Shown piece after piece: positions 56,681 to 64,000 of a DNA stretch of 64,000 nucleotides. Source of the DNA: Pocillopora verrucosa (taxonomy: Eukaryota; Cnidaria; Anthozoa; Scleractinia; Pocilloporidae). Within the stretch, counting starts at the first letter, position 1, and every line of letters starts with the position of its first letter. Position numbers and translations under genes: made by a program. The notes below the pieces were generated by a model. The model made no database searches and was not told where the DNA came from. It worked only from the letters and a program-made list of their open reading frames with translations. Location: the NCBI RefSeq assembly GCF_036669915.1, contig NC_089321.1:5356415-5420414 (forward strand), read 5' to 3'.

Positions 56681-59600
56681 GCCTTATTATTATAAGTATT
56701 ACTATCACCATTACAATAATCCTCTCTTTTACAGAGAACTGATTTTTGTATTTACCATGTGGTGTAAGTGGATTTCTGACAGACAGTATGCCTGGAAAGC
56801 CTTCTGAAAGAATTCTACGTCACTTTCGGACAAAGGGACTGGTACTGAGTCAGTTGATGTAAGATGAGATTCAATGATCGCCTACGGAAGTAATAGGGCA
56901 GAGTAATAAACATCACGCTAAACTAAAGGGCGTTATCCAAATACATCACATTCTCTCGCAAGTTTAAAAGGAAATGTAGAGCATTTAGAGAAGAGAATTA
57001 CCAATCCAAGGAAATGAAAATTGACGAAAGATTTACTTCACGGTATTCCTTAACCCTTCAACTCCCAGAAGTGATTGAAATCTGACTACTCCTGTTAATA
57101 TCCGTACATTATCCAGCAAACAAGTAATAAGAATACTCATGCTGATCAAGTAGATGTTTTTTTCATGATAAAACCCCAAATTCTTGTAACTAATTTATTA
57201 GGAAATGTGTAGCAGCCAAAGAAGAGAACGATCAAATCTTGGAGTTAAAGGGTTAACTTACGCTTCTACAACATTTCCCTACACTCCTTGCGCTTCGATT
57301 ACTTTATCCTTCTTCCCCCTTCCCACGCTTTGGAATCAGACAAGTCTGTGCGAGGCGATCGTTCAACAAACGGGGCATGATAGTGGTGCTGGGCGAAAAC
57401 CCTTCGCTACAATCCCGCTATCAATAAACACCCAAAAGAGGCTTGCTGAAAAAAAGGGTTAGGTTGCAATTCATTGCTCATGGTAGCAATCACACATTTA
57501 CCATAATCAGCCTTAAATTATCAGCTATCTTTCGTAATTTGTCGTGGTGCTCCTGCACTGCTGTGCGGCACGTGGGCTCACCCTGAAAAAGGATGAAGAA
57601 GTATCAGGCGGACGAAATGTCCTGCAAGTTAAGGTCAAGAACATCTGAAAGACAGTCCAAAAAATGGAATTGTGAGATACGACAGTGTTTCCGCGCACGG
57701 CTCAATTTGTTGTAAGCAGGTAGAGGACTGGGTACAAATGCCAAAAAAAAAGGCTGGTTTGGAAAGAGAGCCCTACTAGTATCCACAAAAGAGAGCTTCA
57801 GCTCCTAATTCTGATTGCGAAATAACGCGATCGAAATAAAGAAATTTAACGCTGACCCTTTAAAAAATGTTCAAACCAGAGAGCTTGAGATAACTTTTAG
57901 TATGGATTGCATGTGGGCCAGTGGACACTCACACGGAGCTCCGCTGGATTGAGAATTGAGTTTCGATTTATGAAACGGTTTTCGATTTAGTGTCATAAAA
58001 CCAAAACCAAACTTATCACAACGGCTGATCAGAGGAAAGTAAAATACTCTTAGGAACCAATGAGAACTTCAACTAAAATCAACCAAATTGCCTAAATTGC
58101 GGGAAAACGCGGGTGACCAAGTCGTGATTTTTTTTAGCTTTGCACCTGATTCGTTGAGCGAGTGGAGCGAGTTGACCAATCACAGAGAGAAGCAACGTAA
58201 AACACTCCATTGAAAATGGCTCTAATGTTCAAAATTAGAAAAAGGCATTGCTCGAACAGTCTGTCTTTGCACACGCCCGGGAGTAAACAAATTCAGCCGC
58301 GCTTATCGGCCAGTGCGTGCACTAAGAAAACGTGATGTCAACTAGTTTACCATCATCCAAGAAAGAAAATCCAATGCCAACATGTGTTTGTTCTCTGGAG
58401 GCAGCTGGAAGGTAACAGATTTCTTTCTGTGTCGTGTCTTTTCTCCCTAACAAGACAAAGTGTGAATTTGTTTTTGTTATCCAAGGCGCAGGTTTTGTAG
58501 CGGCCCTATGGAGTTGAACCATTACGATTCAAAGCTTTAAATCTGTTTGTTAAGTCAGTTTATCGTTTGCGTAAACAATTCAAAAAAGAAATGTTTTCTA
58601 TGATATAAACTGTTTTTGGGTTTACGTGTACAGATTTCATTGAATTTGCTAACCACTTCGAATTGGAAACAAAAGCAGTTGACGACACAATTCAATACCA
58701 TTTTGATATCTTTTCTTTGTCCAGTCATTCTAGAAGCTATCAAGTCATTAATAAGCTCCAGTACATCAGTGGTTCTGTCCCAGGAACACAGGCAGTTCAA
58801 CAGTGGACCGTACTCTGAACTAAGTGAGCTGGCAGGCAAGCTGGATAGAGATGAAAGACACTTGGCGCTGGGAAAAAAGAGGGAAATAACGATAAAAAGG
58901 AAATAAATACCGGGTCGTGCTGGCCTAAGGGATGGACTACCAGAGAAGTTATGGGGGGAGGGGGTGGGGTTTTCAAGACATGCATAAATTTTTTTTTTTT
59001 TTTTATAATGGTCTAGCATTATGTGCGCTGGACTGAGAATCGAAACGTCCGAGTTCAAACCCTGGATAAAGCTGTGTGTTGTGTTCTTGGGCAGGACGCT
59101 TTCCCCTTCAAATGACTCTTCCACCTTTGAGTACATTTTTTTGTTTGTAAATATCTGTCAGAGACAATAGACGAAAGCGTTTGAGGTGGAGGTCAGGGGG
59201 ATTCCTGACAAGGACTAACATTCCACACAAGAGAGGAGTAATATTTCAGTTGCTTCAAGCCAAAGAAACCGGCCGGAATAAAGCTCCGGTTGCTACGCGA
59301 GTTAAAGCCGTAGAAAGACTAACGTACATGTACCTACCTAAAGGCGGGCAGTGATGAGGACGGAAGAAATCCAGCAATTAATAAACAAGCTGCCTGAATG
59401 CGGGTTTGCTGTTAAGAAAAGCATGCATTTTGTTACATTACACTTTGATTTTTTTTTTCAATTTTCGTTGGTAGGCTGACAACTTACAGTTCAAACCAAA
59501 GTCAAACCTTTGGCAACGTTTTTACCGGCAAAATGAGTTTATTTAGAGATATCATACCAAAAGAAACTTCAAAGTCGTGGGTACCAAATATTTATATTGC

Positions 59601-62600
59601 TCACTACAAATTCCGGTCTAGATTCAGAGGGAAACGTATACATTTTTAAACAGAAGGGGAAAATAAAAATTTGTGGAGTCATTTTGTCGTGTGATGAGTG
59701 AGTAATACATACCTTAAATACTCCAAACAGAGTGGGAAGAGCGTTTGTGAACTTTTCGACCAACTTTGACCTTGTTGCGTCGTTGGCGCTCTAGAAAGTG
59801 GAATTTGAATAACGTATCATCACTCAGAAAATGTTGACACCCACCCGAACGAGTTTTCCTTTTTGCCCCCCCCCCCCTTCCAGCCTCCATCACTCTAAAA
59901 GTGAATAACTGACTTGCCCCCGAAGAGAAGAGTTTGACATTTCAACCCCCACTCCAAACAATAAAGGCTTCTCATAATGGGGTGCAGAATTGAAGTTATC
60001 CCTGTGGTTTCTCGGTCTTCGAGCCTCTTACAACTACGTTGATTTCTTCGCTTTCCTGATCAATTCACTGAATTAAATACCTGAAAATCAGGTTTCAATG
60101 AAGAATACCTTGTCCAATTTGTCCTTGATACCTCCCCAACAGATGGCTATTGTCTCAGCCAGGCCCGCTAGTGTGTTAACATCATATGTCCCAAGTTTCT
60201 CCAAGCACTCAGAATTCTCTTTGTCCTCAGCTTACCAGAAAATGACATTTACAATGGGAAAAAAAAATTAATAAAATGACCAAGGTTCTACTCTCTCAAC
60301 AATATCTTCAGATTCAGATTTGCATCACTTACCTTGGCTAACAGGTTCCAAGGACAGACTTTCATCATGTTCATTTTTTGCACACTTCACCAGGCAGTTA
60401 CCCAGAAATGCTATGAACTTGCCTAAAAGAGAAACACTGAATATGAAATTCCATCAAACAAACATATGCATGTTCATTAAATAGTAGTGGAGAATTTGAT
60501 GTTGGACATAACATTCACGGCGAGGGTAGAGCCTAAAATTGCTGATAGCCTAATGACAGGAAAATAGAATTTATCCATTCGCCATTATTTGTTGTAAAAG
60601 TTTATATAAATTAGAAGGCCGCTTCAACCCTTTCATGATCAATCAACTTTAAACACTAATACATCATAATGAATATATCCTCGTTAGAGCATTTAACCCG
60701 CTGTTACAATGAGTTTTGAGTTTCTCATTTTCAATAATTTTCCCAAGTTATTTGCTCTTGGTCCACTTAACAATAAAACTGCCAGTTTTAGTCAAATTCC
60801 TTGGACCGGAACATCTGCTTCAAAGGTGTCTTCAAAAGAACTTTGGCTTAAAATACCATAGCAGATACTAACCTGTTGCCGATATGGTTGTGTGTAGGTG
60901 AACATATTGATAAAATTTCCTGGCTGCAAGAGGATTGGATTGCCACAAAGCTGAACACCGAGTGGCCTACAAGTAAAGATACAAATAAATGCATAAGCCG
61001 TATTTGTAAAGGGGGTGAGGCGAGGCGAGGTGAGGGAGGGGGGAGGGGGCCTACAGACCAGATCGCACAATGATAAAAAACAAGCAAATGACACAGAAAA
61101 ACATGTTTAGTGACTTTCAGAAATAAGGCTTCTGTTTGAAGTAACTGGCATAAAGAAGGTTTACAATGTTTAGGATTTTAATTAATTTTGAGGCCTATAC
61201 AATATCTAGCTACCCAACACCATGCTTTTAGAATTCATTTGTGCCACCACCAGAAATTTAATAAAACAGCATAGGGATAGCATATAACACCCACAAAACT
61301 AAACAAACCATTACAGAAGCAGTAGAACAATGCAGATTGGAAGATTGTTACGATTGTTAAGTTTGTGTAAAGAAAGTTTTCGTGCTTTGCGAATAGCTCT
61401 TACCGCTGTGCATTGTGGTTTGGTGTTAGGGTGATTCCCTTGAAAAAAGGCGTGCCACAGCTATGCACGTCTTCTATTACAACAAACGGGTAAAATACAA
61501 GAGAATTACCCTACCTGTCCCAATGCAATAAAAATGAGCGTTTTTTTGATAGATCGCACTTAATATCAGTTTAACGGTATAATAACCCACTTAGGATGTT
61601 GGGAAATACGAGAAAAGTTTATAAATCACTCGTCTCCGGCTCGTGGCTTTCAAACCTTTCTCGTGTTCTCCCAACATCCGCGCGGTTTATTACGCCGGTA
61701 AACCAACAGAAAGTGTGGTTTATTGCTTATAAGTATACTCAAGAGAAAACAAAAGTTTCCCTCTGTACCTCATTTAACTCACCTGTACATCAACACTCTT
61801 GTTAGTAGGATGAAATGAATTGACAAGCAGTTTGACAAGTCTCCTTATCACTGCCGCAGACTGTTCCACCTCCAACTGAGCAAGCAACTGTTCTAGTGGC
61901 ACTATATTCCAGAACTGAAAAGAAACAAAAAGAAAGAATCTTTTATTAGCTACATTGTCCGACAGAGTCGTAGCAGATCTGGCAGCCTAAACATCTGCAC
62001 TATGGAAATAAATATTTTTTTTTATCCGGAGGGTGCAATTCATCAACGAGTATGAAGGTGGCCACACGATGACGGATCGTGCCTGTCGCATCGAATGGCG
62101 ACGACTTGCGCTTCAGACAATACGCTTTCAGAATGGGAAGACGTGTTCATCTATGTTTGTTGTGTTAACTCTTGGTGTTCTTCAGCATGTGATGTTTTTG
62201 TTAGCGATCTCAGAACGTCAAGTATATTGCTTCATGTAACGATAAATGCATGTATTTATTTCTTCCGCGTGTGACGCTTATGCTGAGTTTCCTGAGCCAT
62301 AAAATTGAAGTGAAAGAAGGCTTGTTAGCTTCGCTGCATTTATAAACTAAACACACTTTTTGTTTACAAGCTACATCCAGAGTCTTAATTCTGTCTTGGC
62401 GTCACCACCTAACTTCTGACAGGCGGTCTGGCTCCAAAATACACAACCAGACTCAGTTTGCGTGCATTTTAAAAGAGTATTACATGTATGTGCATGCTTA
62501 AAAGCAGACCTGCCAACATTCACACACTGCTTCAACTAACCTTTATTGCCTTGAGGCCTTTGACTAACAGCAAAACATCAAGAAAAACCACCCGCACTCT

Positions 62601-63998
62601 CTCCGTCTGATCATGTACCAGGTCTTGCAAATTGCTCAGCAACGGCTTCAATAGAGGGTGACTGAGACGATTGTCCAGCAAGAATTTTAAGCCCTAAGAA
62701 AATTGGACGTGGATTCTTATGTATCACAAAACGACAAATAGTGATACATATGTGAAGACTTTAGAAAAACTACAGATATTCTCGAAAGTAGTTCCAGCTT
62801 ACGACACCCCTTTGAAGTAGTTAGACACTCAGAAATTACTTTTAAACCTTGGTAAACTAGTTCATGAACAGGAATTGCTGCGAAAGCGTCTATTAAACGC
62901 GTACAACTTAGAGTGAATTTTTCAACAAAGAGTTTGCATTTGCCCATTTTCTAAATCGGTTAAGCACTTTCGAAAAACCGTAAACCACCCAAAACCAAAT
63001 TTCATTTCTAATTTGATTACATTTTTTGGCTTTTCTTAAACGTAAACCCCCTAATGAACCTGCCTGCGACCTGAGTTATAGCCTTTCAACAAGCTCTTAT
63101 CGGCGCTACGACGCGAGCAGCGAAGCCCACGCGTTTTGAGCCAGACCCCTCACACTATTGATGCACTCTCTGGCTCCAATCGTGTGGGTTTCGCAGGTCA
63201 TGCTGTAACATTGAAGAGAGCCTGGAACATGCGTACAGCCTGACGCACTTTTCAATTATTTTTTCCAACTTGTCTGTTGACAAAAATGTGAACGTCAATG
63301 TCTTTGTCTCTTACCTGAAAAACTGCTACCCTTACAGCACTAGAGGACGTGTCAAAAGCCAATTCTGTTACCTGCCAGCAAACGAATGATGACTGTGTAT
63401 CACAATATTCAAATACTTTAACACTCTATATGTCCTGTGGTGGTCTAAGTGAGAACCGATAATTAACAATAATCCATACACCGTGTTTAATGTATTCTCT
63501 CAAACACCGGCCCCGATTACAAGCCAACATGATACACGTATTTTGATTGCTTCTTACTTATGATCTAATGGAAGACAGACACATAGATGACTTCCCCATA
63601 AACAACTTTTTTTTTCATATAAAACAGAGAGATTCCATGTTGCCGCGGGTCTGAACAGTAATAGATCGCAGAATACGTAAACATGTGCCAAGTAAATCAG
63701 TGACACGTTCGGCTGCGCCTCGTGCGCCACTTCTTTGTTCTTACCACATTTTAACATCATCTGTGTTCTATTACAGAACAGAATCACGGTAACATGATTT
63801 CCATTTGTTAAATGGATCACAAGGATATTTAACTGAGGCCCTGAGTTTCATCGGGGTTTCAGCGTTTAATTTTTCTGACACTAACAAGCAGCAAGATCCT
63901 ACCAGTTTTGTTAGAAACATCTTGATGATATGAGCCGGAATAAGCTCCCAGAATACCCCGGTGATGCGACAGACACCATGAATGGCGGTGGCTCTCAC
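52317..63998 (-). CDS. NCAPG2: Condensin-II subunit G2, C-terminal 712 codons (20 exons in window)
   Basis: Exons, 5' to 3': 63,998-63,903 (partial); 63,371-63,315; 62,693-62,541; 61,914-61,783; 60,966-60,873; 60,422-60,333; 60,230-60,109; 59,790-59,713; 58,860-58,699; 58,404-58,351; 57,582-57,502; 56,881-56,756; 56,311-56,187; 55,417-55,324; 54,956-54,857; 54,112-54,035; 53,415-53,309; 53,098-52,964; 52,843-52,746; 52,473-52,317. All borders are GT-AG and every phase matches, giving 713 codons with the TAA. Diagnostic segments: VCRITGVFWELIP, TELAFDTSSSAVRVAVFQ, RLSHPLLKPLL, RRLVKLLVNSFHP, NPLAARKFYQYVHLHT. They follow vertebrate NCAPG2 in order. HEAT-repeat subunit of condensin II, which shapes mitotic chromosomes in the nucleus. 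The N-terminal part lies beyond the right edge. The weakest borders are the acceptors of the 58,860, 56,311 and 52,843 exons. Confidence 0.92.
54331..54630 (+). repeat. Third partial copy of the PLAC8-region duplication, in NCAPG2 intron
   Basis: Matches 50,830-51,141 and about 43,970-44,280, starting ACGCAGAATTCATATTTTTG and ending TTTTAACCTTCTATGTCAT. It keeps the AAAAGACACTTTCC block of copy A that is altered in copy B, but shares other variants with copy B. Confidence 0.85.
55885..56045. mobile_element. Foldback/MITE element in NCAPG2 intron, copy 1
   Basis: Left arm AACAAACAGATTCAAAGTTG and right arm (reverse complement) AACAAATAGATTCCAAGTTG form imperfect inverted termini. The centre holds GTGACACACTCGGCTGCGCC then TCGTGTGCCAC, itself a hairpin. 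The same element recurs at 63,610-63,815. Confidence 0.6.
56590..56700. repeat. (ATT)n microsatellite in NCAPG2 intron
   Basis: Long run of ATT trinucleotides with a few interruptions. Confidence 0.95.
57050..57256. mobile_element. Intact TTAA-family MITE in NCAPG2 intron
   Basis: TTAACCCTTCAACTCCCAGA at the left and GGAGTTAAAGGGTTAA at the right, TTAA on both sides, 207 bp. The interior is in the opposite orientation to the copy at 50,022. Confidence 0.75.
59008..59215 (+). repeat. tRNA-derived SINE in NCAPG2 intron
   Basis: tRNA-like head with B-box-like GAGTTCAAACC (59,051-59,061), followed by TGTTCTTGGGCAGGACGCTT, a segment widespread in marine invertebrate SINEs. It is preceded by a T run at 58,988-59,004. 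Different from the SINE at 25,129. Confidence 0.6.
61013..61050 (+). repeat. G-rich purine tract in NCAPG2 intron
   Basis: GGGGGTGAGGCGAGGCGAGG continuing into GTGAGGGAGGGGGGAGGGGG; at least four G runs, so quadruplex formation is possible on the plus strand. Confidence 0.6.
63610..63815. mobile_element. Foldback/MITE element in NCAPG2 intron, copy 2
   Basis: Left arm GATTCCATGTTGCCGCGGGT and the reverse complement of the right arm (AATCATGTTACCGTGATTCT) are clearly related, extending over about 45 bp. The centre GTGACACGTTCGGCTGCGCC matches the copy at 55,885-56,045. Confidence 0.65.
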
Positions 63999-64000
63999 TG

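Noticed and set aside
58616-58906. Plus-strand 96-codon frame
   Set aside because: Antisense to an NCAPG2 exon and its flanking intron.

Overview
The window is a piece of animal nuclear genome, AT-rich, with short exons separated by GT-AG introns and many decayed mobile elements. A galaxin-like secreted protein gene (di-cysteine repeats, known from the skeletal organic matrix of stony corals) and the abundance of cnidarian-type SINEs and MITEs point to a scleractinian coral. Nothing bacterial or viral was seen, and there is no operon-like layout.

Layout. 1-12,014: gene-poor DNA made mostly of three direct copies of a roughly 3.7 kb unit. The first copy is interrupted by a decayed jockey/CR1-like LINE, the second by a 243-bp tandem array. 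12,015-17,722: a small complete galaxin-like gene (minus strand, 2 exons) flanked by two direct copies of a roughly 1.3-1.7 kb segment; the right-hand copy carries an insert with a second version of the galaxin core promoter. 17,980-23,187: two intronless BTB-BACK-Kelch genes in tandem on the plus strand, the second ending in a CaaX-type prenylation motif. 23,188-26,265: MITEs and a tRNA-derived SINE. 26,266-29,229: a 7-exon ankyrin-repeat gene (minus), head-to-head with a 7-exon membrane protein gene (plus, 29,401-33,308) across a 171-bp shared promoter interval. 34,214-36,188: two intronless minus-strand reading frames, one unrecognised, one with a LIR-type motif resembling the TP53INP/DOR family. 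38,388-42,221: a PLAC8-family gene (3 exons, plus). A 4.5-5 kb segment holding its last two exons is duplicated at 47,290-51,740, giving a second intact pair of 3' exons. 52,317-64,000: the C-terminal 712 codons of condensin-II subunit G2 (NCAPG2, minus strand, 20 exons, gene running off the right edge).

The genes do not form one pathway. The coherent theme is duplication: tandem Kelch paralogues, duplicated PLAC8 exons, duplicated galaxin flanks and promoter, and several MITE families, one with TTAA target sites and CCC...GGG termini of piggyBac type. All gene models come from reading splice sites and codon phase by eye. No database search was run, and family names rest on recognised motifs and recalled homologues.
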